Below are positions 25,343-32,816 of a DNA stretch of 64,000 nt, one piece after another; within the stretch, counting starts at the first letter, position 1, and the number at the start of each line of letters is the position of its first letter. The notes under the pieces are model-generated. The model was not told the origin of the DNA, did no database searches, and saw only the letters and a list, made by a program, of their open reading frames with translations. The stretch covers positions 1-64,000 of the forward strand of contig JAFAKB010000081.1 of NCBI GenBank assembly GCA_019235885.1, written 5' to 3'. The translations under genes and the position numbers were made by a program. This DNA comes from Candidatus Eremiobacterota bacterium. Its GTDB lineage: Bacteria > Vulcanimicrobiota > Vulcanimicrobiia > Vulcanimicrobiales > Vulcanimicrobiaceae.

Positions 25343-26236
25343 CTACGTGTAGCTTTGGCCGGCGACTTGGTACGTGCTGAAGTCGGAATCGGCGCCGAAC
25401 TCGCAGCCTGCGCACGTCGCCAGCGATGCGCGGTCGCGCTCGAGCGCGTCGAGGAAGCGACGCCGCAGCTCGCCGCGGTGGATCTCGCTCCACCGCATCG
25501 TCTGCAAGTTCCCGAAGTCACCGGCGCCAGGGTGCGCGCAGCACGGCACGACCGTCCCTGTCGAATCGACGTACGATGAGTCCGGGGGGCCGACGAACGG
25601 GCATTTGCCGCGGCCCGGTTGCACCTCGTGACCGGAAAGATTCTCCGCGGCGCCGACGAGATTGATCCAACGGCGGAACTCCGGACGCCAGCCCAGCGGC
25701 TCCAGCACCGCGCGCCACCGCGCCATGTCCGTCTCGTCGAAAATCACGGTGCGCGTCATCAGCTCCATCCCGGGGCAATGGCGGTCACGCAGCTCGCGCG
25801 CTCGCGTCAAGAACGCGACGAGCTTGTCCCAGCGAGCCGGCGGCCGCATGCGCTCGTAGGAGCCCGGCGTTCCGTCGCCGTCGCAGCTGACCACCAGCCG
25901 GTCGAGCACGCGCCGGCGCAGCACGTCTTCGAGCTGGTTCCAGCGCACGAACTGCGCGTTGGTCGAGAGCTCCAAATGGCGGATCGTAAACCCGCGGGCC
26001 CCTTCGAGCGCGTCGAAGATCGCAGGCAGGTCAGTGTGCAGCAGCGGCTCGCCGTAGTTGAACAACCGAAAGACGTCGACGTGATCGACGTCGATGTGCG
26101 CAAGGCACGTGGCGAAGACCGCCGGATCGATCTGCGTGACGGGGTTGCCGATCGTCGAGTTCGGACAGCCGACGCAGCGCAGCTGACAGCTTCCGACGAT
26201 GTCGAAGTGCAACGTGGCAAGCCCCGTAAATGCCAT
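25343..26236 (-). CDS. Radical SAM protein with SPASM-like C-terminal cluster
   Basis: About 297 residues. The [4Fe-4S]-SAM motif CxxxCxxC is C17, C21, C24 (CQLRCVGC), followed by NYGEPLLH and LSTNAQF typical of the partial TIM barrel. C-terminal cysteines (KCPFVG, VVPCCAHPG, CAGCEFG) fit a SPASM auxiliary cluster. It heads the glycosyl/methyl-transfer operon. The ATG at 26236 lacks a clear ribosome-binding site; a TTG at 26257 has GGGAGG 10 bases upstream and is an alternative. No small peptide precursor is evident beside it. Confidence 0.88.
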   Translation of the reverse strand: MAFTGLATLHFDIVGSCQLRCVGCPNSTIGNPVTQIDPAVFATCLAHIDVDHVDVFRLFNYGEPLLHTDLPAIFDALEGARGFTIRHLELSTNAQFVRWNQLEDVLRRRVLDRLVVSCDGDGTPGSYERMRPPARWDKLVAFLTRARELRDRHCPGMELMTRTVIFDETDMARWRAVLEPLGWRPEFRRWINLVGAAENLSGHEVQPGRGKCPFVGPPDSSYVDSTGTVVPCCAHPGAGDFGNLQTMRWSEIHRGELRRRFLDALERDRASLATCAGCEFGADSDFSTYQVAGQSYT

Positions 26237-26319
26237 TGTCACGAACGCGTTCGGCAAGCCGAAGTGGCCTCCCGCCGCAACAATGCGCGCAACGCCATAC
26301 GCCGTGTTACGATGACGCG

Positions 26320-26520
26320 GTGACGTACGTCGTCCAGGCGATCCCGTTCTTGCTGCTCGCGCTGCTTGGCGGCCTGGCCGTCGCCTCGCTGCTGCGCCGC
26401 CGGATTCCCCGCGAGCGGCCCGCGCGCGCACCTCGCCTGCCGAAGAAGTCGACGCTCCGGGTTACTCGCTCGCAGATCGACGAGGACCTCGCGGAACTGC
26501 TCCGCCGCCGCTCGCCCTGA
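26320..26520 (+). CDS. Small single-span membrane protein
   Basis: 66 residues from the GTG at 26320: a hydrophobic helix (AIPFLLLALLGGLAVASLL, about 7-25), then a basic linker and a charged tail (SQIDEDLAELLRRR). It is divergent from the radical SAM gene. Not recognised; composition and topology look like a real short membrane protein, but no homology supports it. Confidence 0.45.
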   Translation: MTYVVQAIPFLLLALLGGLAVASLLRRRIPRERPARAPRLPKKSTLRVTRSQIDEDLAELLRRRSP

Positions 26521-26812
26521 GCCGCCGAGTGAGATCGCGAATCGTTCTCCACACGGTACACAGGTGTGACGAACGATACTGTGGACAGGCTTCGCGAAGT
26601 GCGGGCACCTCTACGAAATGGGAGTTTTGTCCCCCGGCGGCGATGCGTCCGCAGCCTGCCTGTGGAGGACGACAGCGCCTCTCGTGCTCGGCAAGGCAAA
26701 CGGTCGGGTTGCTGTCAGCCTAGATGAGAACGCCTTGCAGCTACGTGGCAATGCGGAGGCTGCTCGCACTCGCAGGGGTTCGGGTGCCGCCTCCCGCATC
26801 CGGTGCGACGGT
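26521..26812. other. Long upstream region of the sugar ABC operon
   Basis: 292 bases without a supported gene. It contains an imperfect CACAC/GTGTG inverted repeat near 26551-26569 that could be an operator. Several G/C-rich helices could form in the leader, but no known riboswitch core was recognised. No ribosome-binding site of usual strength precedes the ATG at 26813. Confidence 0.4.
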
Positions 26813-27799
26813 ATGAAGAAGACCGTCCTTCTCGCGTGCGCGCTAGCGCTCGCCTTCACCGCCTGCGCGAAGTCGTCCGACACCTCGAGCACGACGACGA
26901 CCACGACGTCGACGGCGTCCAGCCCGGCGGCGGCGTCGAGCGCGGCGGCGCAGGGCGGCAAGACGATCGGGTTCTCCGTGCAGAACCGCGAGGCGCAGTT
27001 CTACCAGGACATGGAGCGCGGGATGAAGGCCGAGGCGGCCAAGTACGGCTACACGGTCAACGTCGTCGACGCGGCGCGCGACAACGCCAAGCAGCAGAGC
27101 CAAGTCGAAGACTTCATCTCGCAGAAGGTCGCGGCGATCATCCTCACGCCATACGACTCGCAGGCGATCGGCAGCGCCATCGTCGAGGCCAACAAGGCGA
27201 ACGTCCCGGTCTTCACCGCCGACATCGCGAACGCATCGAAAGACGGCAAGGTGGTCTCGCACATCGCCAGCGACAACGTGCAGGGCGGCATGCAAGCGGC
27301 GAAGCTGATGTGCGCGGCGCTCCCCGGACACGTCGGCACGATCGCGATCATCGACGAGCCCGAGGTCACCTCGGTGCAAGACCGCGTCAAAGGCTTCAAG
27401 CAAGGGATCGCGGCGAACTGCAACGGCGTGACGGTCGTCGCGGACATCGACGGCGGCGGCGAGCGCGCGAAGGCCTCGTCCGCGATGGAAGACATCCTGC
27501 AGTCGCACAAGGATCTCAAGGGCGTCTTCGGGATCAACGACGACTCGGCGCTCGGCGCGGCGAAGGCGATTCAGGCGGCCGGATTGCAAGGAAAGATCGC
27601 CGTCGTCGGCTACGACGCGGCGCCCGAGGCGCGCACGGCGATCAAGAACGGCGCGATGTACGGCGACGCGATCCAGCACCCCGACCAGATCGGTGCGAAG
27701 ACGATCGACGCGATCCACGACTACTTCAACGGCAAGACGCCGCCCGCGAAGATCGCCGTCCCGGTCGGCACCTTCACCAAGGCCGACGCCGGCAAATAG
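26813..27799 (+). CDS. Sugar ABC transporter substrate-binding lipoprotein (RbsB-like)
   Basis: 328 residues. A lipoprotein signal (MKKTVLLACALALAFTAC, lipobox FTAC) is followed by a Ser/Thr-rich tether and a type I periplasmic binding domain: KTIGFSVQNREAQFYQDMERG, IILTPYDSQAI, VPVFTADIAN, GVFGINDDSALGA and VVGYDAAPEA, as in ribose, allose and xylose binders. The next two genes complete an importer. Exact sugar unknown. Confidence 0.93.
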   Translation: MKKTVLLACALALAFTACAKSSDTSSTTTTTTSTASSPAAASSAAAQGGKTIGFSVQNREAQFYQDMERGMKAEAAKYGYTVNVVDAARDNAKQQSQVEDFISQKVAAIILTPYDSQAIGSAIVEANKANVPVFTADIANASKDGKVVSHIASDNVQGGMQAAKLMCAALPGHVGTIAIIDEPEVTSVQDRVKGFKQGIAANCNGVTVVADIDGGGERAKASSAMEDILQSHKDLKGVFGINDDSALGAAKAIQAAGLQGKIAVVGYDAAPEARTAIKNGAMYGDAIQHPDQIGAKTIDAIHDYFNGKTPPAKIAVPVGTFTKADAGK

Positions 27800-27800
27800 C

Positions 27801-29321
27801 GTGAGCGCCGCGGCGCCCGCCGGCGCGCCGTTGCTGGTGATGCGCGAGATCGTGAAGACGTTTCCGGGCGTGCGCGCGCTCGGCGGCGTCTCGTTCGATG
27901 TCGTCGCGGGCGAAGTCCACGCGCTGGTCGGCGAGAACGGCGCCGGCAAGTCGACGCTGATGAAGGTTCTGGCCGGCGCGTTGCAGGCCGACTCGGGCGA
28001 GATCGAGGTCGACGGCGCGCGGGTGACGATCGACGGCCCGAAGACCGCGGAGCGCCTGGGCATCGGGATGATCTACCAGGAGTTCAACCTCGTCCCGGAC
28101 CTGGGCGTGATCGAGAACGTCGTGCTCGGCGTCGAACCGCGCCAGGGAATGTTCCTCGACCGGCGCGCCGCCGCCGAGGAGACGTCGAAAGTGCTCGGCG
28201 AGCTGGGGATCGTGCTCCCGCTCGACCGTCCGGCGCGCCGCCTCTCGGTCGCCGAGCAGCAGCTCACCGAGATCGCGAAGTGCTTGGTGCGCCGCGCGCG
28301 GCTGATCGTGATGGACGAGCCGACCGCCGCCCTCACCGAGCGCGAGATCGCCGCGCTCTTCGCGCTGATCGAGAAGCTCAAGGCGCAGGGCGTCGCGTTC
28401 GTCTACATCTCGCACCGGCTCGAAGAGCTGCCGCGCATCGCCGACCGCGTGACGGTGCTGCGCGACGGCAAAGCGGTCGCGACGGGGACCATCGGCGAGA
28501 TGCCGCAAGACGAGGTGATCCGGCTGATGGTCGGACGGCCGCTCGAAGCGCACTTTCCCGATTTGCCGCCGGTGGATTCCGACGCCGACGTTGTCCTCGA
28601 CGTGCGCGGCATCAGCGCGGCGAGCGGGGTTCGGGTTCACGACGTGGCGTTCCAGGTGAAGGCCGGCGAGATCGTCGGGTTGGCCGGGCTCGTGGGCGCG
28701 GGCCGCACCGAGATCGTGCGCGCCATCGCCGGCGCGGACGTCCCGACCAGCGGCGAGATAGAGGTCGGCGGGGAGCGCGTGGTCATCCGCTCGCCGCGGA
28801 CCGCGATTCGCGCCGGGATCGCGCTGATCACCGAAGATCGCAAGGCGCAGGGGCTCGTGCTCGGGATGACGGTCCGCGAGAACACGACGCTCGCCCACTT
28901 GCAGCAGTTCGTCCGCCGCGAGCTGATCGACAAGCCGGCCGAGACGAAGGCGACCAACGAGGAGATCGCCGAGCTGCGGATTCGCACGCCGTCGAGCGAG
29001 CAGACCGTGCGCAATCTCTCGGGCGGGAACCAGCAGAAGGTCGTGCTGGCGAAGTGGCTGATCGGCCACGCGCGCGTGTTCCTGTTCGACGAGCCGACGC
29101 GCGGGATCGACGTCGGCGCGAAGGCGGAGATCTACGCGCTGATGGTCGAGCTGCTGAAGCAGGGCGCGGCGATCGTCATGGTCTCGAGCGAGCTGCCGGA
29201 AGTGATCGGGATGTCGCACCGCGTGCTGGTCGTGCGGGGCGGCACGATCCGCGCCGAGTTCGCGCGCGACGAGGTGACGCCCGACAAGGTGATCGCGGTC
29301 GCGACCGGAGCCGCCGCGTAA
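27801..29321 (+). CDS. Sugar ABC transporter ATP-binding protein (RbsA-like, two ATPase domains)
   Basis: 506 residues with tandem ABC domains. The first has Walker A GENGAGKST, signature LSVAEQQ and Walker B LIVMDEPTAAL. The second has the usual degenerate P-loop (GLVGAGRTE), signature LSGGNQQK and FLFDEPTRGIDVG. The GTG start is 1 base after the lipoprotein stop; the stop overlaps the permease start by 1 base (TAATG). This architecture is typical of monosaccharide importers. Confidence 0.95.
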   Translation: MSAAAPAGAPLLVMREIVKTFPGVRALGGVSFDVVAGEVHALVGENGAGKSTLMKVLAGALQADSGEIEVDGARVTIDGPKTAERLGIGMIYQEFNLVPDLGVIENVVLGVEPRQGMFLDRRAAAEETSKVLGELGIVLPLDRPARRLSVAEQQLTEIAKCLVRRARLIVMDEPTAALTEREIAALFALIEKLKAQGVAFVYISHRLEELPRIADRVTVLRDGKAVATGTIGEMPQDEVIRLMVGRPLEAHFPDLPPVDSDADVVLDVRGISAASGVRVHDVAFQVKAGEIVGLAGLVGAGRTEIVRAIAGADVPTSGEIEVGGERVVIRSPRTAIRAGIALITEDRKAQGLVLGMTVRENTTLAHLQQFVRRELIDKPAETKATNEEIAELRIRTPSSEQTVRNLSGGNQQKVVLAKWLIGHARVFLFDEPTRGIDVGAKAEIYALMVELLKQGAAIVMVSSELPEVIGMSHRVLVVRGGTIRAEFARDEVTPDKVIAVATGAAA

Positions 29322-30379
29322 TGGCGCAGACGAAGGCGCCCGCGGCGCAGGTCAAGGCCGAGCTGGACGCGCGCGCCGGCGAAGTCGCTGCGCAGCACAG
29401 GCGCACGCTGATCGTCCGTATCGCAGTCGCGGCCGTCTCTTTTTTCGTGCTGCTCTACGTCGTCAACAAGCTCGCGCACGGCGCTTTCCTCGAGCCCGAA
29501 AATCTCATCAACGTCCTGCGCCAAATCACGGTGAACACCATCATGGCGGTCGGCCAGACGTTCGTGATCATCACCGCCGGGATCGACTTGTCGGTCGGCT
29601 CGCTGGTCGCGCTCGCCGGCGTGGTGATGGCGCAGATCTCGAACGCGCTGCCCTTCGGCGGCCCGGGCAACTTCGTCGTCACGCTGCTGGTCGGCTTGGC
29701 CGTCGGCTGCGCCGCCGGCTGGGTGAACGCTATCCCGGTGGTGCGGCTGAACCTGCCGCCGTTCATTACGACGCTGGCGATGATGCAAATGGCGCGCGGG
29801 CTCGCGTTCATCCTCGCGCACGGCCAGCCGATTCCGCTCGCGAACAGCACGCCGTTCGACTGGCTCGGGACGGGCTATCTGTTTCCGGGACTGTTCGGGA
29901 TGCCGGGGATTCCGTACGCGGTGCTCGTGATGGCGGTCGTCGCCGTCGTCTTCGCGATCGTGCTCGGACGGACCGCGTACGGCCGGTACGTGCTCGCGCT
30001 CGGCGGCAACGAGGAAGCGGCGCGGCTGGCCGGGATCGACACCGGCCGGGTCAAGACGCTGGTCTACGTGATCTCCGGCGGGTGCGCGGCGCTGGCGGGG
30101 CTGCTGCTGGTCGCGCGCTTCGGCTCCGGCGCGCCGCAGAACGGCACCGGCTACGAGCTGCAGGCGATCGCGGCGGTCGTCGTCGGCGGCACCTCGCTGA
30201 TGGGCGGTCGCGGCACGATCGTGGGAACGTTCTTCGGCGCCCTCCTGATCGGCGTGCTGAACAACGTGATGAACCTGTTGCGCGTCGAGTCGTACACCCA
30301 GCTCATCGTCCTCGGCGCGGTGATCCTACTCGCGGTCGTGCTCGATCAGCTCCGGAAAGTGTATCTAGCCGCACGCTGA
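29321..30379 (+). CDS. Sugar ABC transporter permease (RbsC-like)
   Basis: 352 residues, about eight to ten membrane segments, with ITAGIDLSVGSLVALAGVV and AVVVGGTSLMGGRGTIVGT, the two hallmark blocks of RbsC/AraH permeases, and LGGNEEAARLAGI, the cytoplasmic loop contacting the ATPase. An N-terminal ~25-residue hydrophilic extension precedes the first segment. Confidence 0.95.
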   Translation: MAQTKAPAAQVKAELDARAGEVAAQHRRTLIVRIAVAAVSFFVLLYVVNKLAHGAFLEPENLINVLRQITVNTIMAVGQTFVIITAGIDLSVGSLVALAGVVMAQISNALPFGGPGNFVVTLLVGLAVGCAAGWVNAIPVVRLNLPPFITTLAMMQMARGLAFILAHGQPIPLANSTPFDWLGTGYLFPGLFGMPGIPYAVLVMAVVAVVFAIVLGRTAYGRYVLALGGNEEAARLAGIDTGRVKTLVYVISGGCAALAGLLLVARFGSGAPQNGTGYELQAIAAVVVGGTSLMGGRGTIVGTFFGALLIGVLNNVMNLLRVESYTQLIVLGAVILLAVVLDQLRKVYLAAR

Positions 30380-30381
30380 GC

Positions 30382-30757
30382 GGGACGCCGCCCTGGCCCG
30401 CGGAAACCGTTCCAAGCAACCGCTCGACGGCTCTTCCCGCCGCGCGGCCCGCGCCAGAGTTGCTCGGCAAGTACTTCCTCCCGCGCACGATCGACAAGCT
30501 GCGCGCGGACCTTCCCGGCGGCTCAATGGGCCGTACCTGAATGAGCCGCGGAATCAGCGCGTACCTCTGCCGCCCGCGGTGGAGCGGACATGGATGAGGT
30601 GCGAGCGGTGATCATCACCGCGGACGGGGATGACGTGGTGGCGTGGCTGCAGCAACGCGACGACCGGAAGAGGTTGAAAAGACGAACGCAAGCTGGAGTC
30701 GCTGACGATCCAGCGGTCGTCGCCAGGAGATCGCGAGACAGTGCGGCATCATGATCC
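30382..30757 (+). pseudogene. Decayed DUF5069-family gene
   Basis: No intact frame, but pieces in three frames follow DUF5069 order: TPPWPAETVP, then LGKYFLPRTIDKLRADLPGG, then (after a stop) GISAYLC, then in another frame MDEVRAVI, ADGDDVVAWLQQRDD, then EEVEKTN and KLESLTIQRSSPGDRE. At least three frame changes and one stop separate the pieces. It marks the edge of the lower-GC accessory region and suggests insertion or drift here. Confidence 0.65.
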
Positions 30758-30862
30758 GATCCTGGCTCGACGCCCGGAGCTCGTCATCTCTTTGGATATT
30801 TCCGGGCGGACGCCGTGGAAACTTACGAATCGTATCGGTAGCCCATTCATGCGGCGCACGGA

Positions 30863-30881
30863 GCTGTAACCGTGCTGTAAC
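30863..30881 (+). promoter_or_regulatory. Candidate SARP box upstream of the C39-like peptidase gene
   Basis: GCTGTAAC occurs twice, at 30863-30870 and 30874-30881, with an exact 11-bp period, the spacing bound by SARP regulators. A TATTAT at 30899 or TATCGT at 30893 could be the -10. The start codon is 55 bases downstream. Similar pairs stand before two other local transcripts. Confidence 0.6.
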
Positions 30882-30935
30882 GCACGTTCGTGTATCGTTA
30901 TTATTCGTTGTGGTTGCTTCCTGGAGGACGCGGAA

Positions 30936-32081
30936 ATGCCTTGGTCCACAAATCTCAGCGTTCGCTATCATCAGCAGAACACGGACAAGCTGTGCGGACC
31001 TGCTAGCGCGATGATGGTACTTCATTCGATCGATGGCCAGACCGTACAAGAAGATGAGCTTTGGGGCAAACTGAAGTCAAGCATCGGCGGTTGGAACACC
31101 AATCCGTGGAGTCTCGAGGCCGGGCTCAACCGCTATGCCCCTCAGCGGTTCGTGGGCCGCTTTCGCGCCGTACCGGGAAATAACCAGAATGATGCAAACT
31201 CGCGGGTCGTCGGAGCCTTGCTCGCGCAGGAGCCCGTACCACCCGTCGTTCTCGTTTTCGGAAAGGCGCACTGGGTGGTCGTTACCAATGTGAACCTAGC
31301 GGCGATGCCAAACGGTGACGCGCTGATGGTCCTCGGGTACTACATCCACTGCCCCACCGTGTCGCCGTTGAACCCGCCTAGGCTGCACGGCGATAACGAT
31401 CTGTGTGCCACGGGTTCCACCTTTGGTAGCACTGATGCCTATCAGTACGTCAGCTATCCGGCTTGGCAAGACGAATACTTCAACGGCTATTACGATGGTA
31501 GGGAATTTAAGTTCGTCACCGTTGCGATCGACGATAGTTCTGTGCTACCCGAAATCTCACGCCTCTCCGAACGCACTGAACGATTGCGTCTCTATGGCTA
31601 CGACGCTGCGTACCTTAGCGAATTCGTCAACCCCAAGGTCGCCGCGGACGACGCGCTAGCCGCGATCACTAGTCATGGTCTTGGCGACCATGGACCGTTG
31701 CAGAGCGCCCTTCATGACCTTACGGCAGCCGGCGAACCGGAACTCGTCACGCGTGTCGACGTGCTTAGGTGGACATACTATGTTGTCCCACTTCTTCGCG
31801 GCGACCGCGTCGTCGGAGTGGCGCGCATGAACGCGCTCACCAGTGCTTTCATGGGAGCGTCTGCGACCCCAGACGGAGTTTACCACATTCTTAGCTCTGC
31901 AACGCTCAAAAAGGAGTTGCCCGCCGGATACGTCGCAACCGGCCTTGTGTGGGCTCCGTGCCGCGAGTCAAGGTCGCAGTATCACCCGCTCCGCCGCATT
32001 CGCGGACCAGCCGGCTGCGGTTTTCTCGACCAGCGTGGCGTCTATCATGAGTCGCTCACGCCGCTGACGAGCGGCGGCTGA
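30936..32081 (+). CDS. C39-like papain-fold cysteine peptidase
   Basis: 381 residues. The N-terminal ~130 residues fit a C39-like papain fold: Gln in RYHQQNTDKLCGPASAMMVL with Cys20 as nucleophile, and His112 in GKAHWVVVTNV. The remaining ~250 residues are not recognised. There is no signal peptide and no ABC transporter fusion, so it is not a classical bacteriocin exporter. GGAGGA 7 bases upstream supports the ATG. Base composition is clearly lower in G+C than the flanks. It may process a secreted or modified peptide; this is inference. Confidence 0.7.
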   Translation: MPWSTNLSVRYHQQNTDKLCGPASAMMVLHSIDGQTVQEDELWGKLKSSIGGWNTNPWSLEAGLNRYAPQRFVGRFRAVPGNNQNDANSRVVGALLAQEPVPPVVLVFGKAHWVVVTNVNLAAMPNGDALMVLGYYIHCPTVSPLNPPRLHGDNDLCATGSTFGSTDAYQYVSYPAWQDEYFNGYYDGREFKFVTVAIDDSSVLPEISRLSERTERLRLYGYDAAYLSEFVNPKVAADDALAAITSHGLGDHGPLQSALHDLTAAGEPELVTRVDVLRWTYYVVPLLRGDRVVGVARMNALTSAFMGASATPDGVYHILSSATLKKELPAGYVATGLVWAPCRESRSQYHPLRRIRGPAGCGFLDQRGVYHESLTPLTSGG

Positions 32082-32692
32082 GTGATTGCGAAGCGCCGGT
32101 TCTCGGAGTCGTAGTCGCAGGCTCGAAGACGATTTCGCGCGTTGAACCGCATCTTAAGGGCAGTGTTTGGAATGTCGACCACGACGCTGCCGGCGACAAC
32201 GTGAGCTTCGACCCAGACGTAGGCGCAGTGCGCGGTTGCAAAGTTTGCCCTGCAATTGGGCGCCAGCGCGACGGCGTTAAGTGGCCGTCGAAAACTGGTT
32301 GCGTTGACGGTTGCAGATTGGAGCAGTCCGAATACAGCGATGCGTTCACATTCATTTCGAACGTCGTACTGACCTGGCGGTAGGCGGTCGTCGGTTTGCG
32401 GTGGACCGAAGCCGTAGTCCCCGTACGAGTAGAGATGCCGGTGTGCCGCCGGGTACACGGTGTGCCTCGGTTCGATAATCGCGTCAGCTCGAAGCGGCGT
32501 CTCCGATGCGAATAGGCCGTAGGTATCGGTCCATTTGATCCAAATGGCCGCCAGCGGCGGTAGCACGATCCAGGCCAGGTTGGGACGACGAGCCCCCACG
32601 GGCCTCGCTATGACGATCGAGGAGCCGGTCTCTGAAAGCTTTGCGCGGCCTTCGGGATCGGTCCTAATCGTAAGGCTGTACGTGCATGCCAT
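32045..32692 (-). CDS. Unrecognised protein, probably beta-rich
   Basis: 215 residues (MACTYSLTIRTDPEGRAKLS ...). Alternating short hydrophobic stretches, FGLLQSATVNATSF and CAYVWVEAHVVAGSVVVDIP suggest a beta sandwich of about 190 residues. No signal peptide. Its 3' end overlaps the convergent peptidase gene by 37 bases. The ATG at 32692 has no ribosome-binding site, and a putative -10 (CATTAT) lies only about 9 bases upstream, so the message could be leaderless. Function unknown. Confidence 0.6.
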   Translation of the reverse strand: MACTYSLTIRTDPEGRAKLSETGSSIVIARPVGARRPNLAWIVLPPLAAIWIKWTDTYGLFASETPLRADAIIEPRHTVYPAAHRHLYSYGDYGFGPPQTDDRLPPGQYDVRNECERIAVFGLLQSATVNATSFRRPLNAVALAPNCRANFATAHCAYVWVEAHVVAGSVVVDIPNTALKMRFNARNRLRACDYDSENRRFAITQPPLVSGVSDS

Positions 32693-32715
32693 GGCTAGGA
32701 TAATGCGTCAACCGC

Positions 32716-32733
32716 GTTACGGGCTGGTTAATC
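32716..32733 (-). promoter_or_regulatory. Candidate SARP box upstream of the beta-rich protein gene
   Basis: On the minus strand GATTAAC (32733-32727) and CCGTAAC (32722-32716) repeat at an 11-bp period, sharing TAAC with the pairs at 30863 and 37650. It is 23 bases before the start codon. Confidence 0.5.
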
Positions 32734-32816
32734 GGCCCGGAACGAGAACGGTTATCGGTAACCGTCCGTCGTACAGAGCAGAATGGTGCTTAGTCCGGAG
32801 CGGAGTGACTACAGCA

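Noticed and set aside
26660-26760. Cyclic-di-GMP (GEMM) riboswitch before the sugar ABC operon
   Set aside because: A GGCAAAC-like stretch is present, but the second conserved core and tetraloop receptor were not found.
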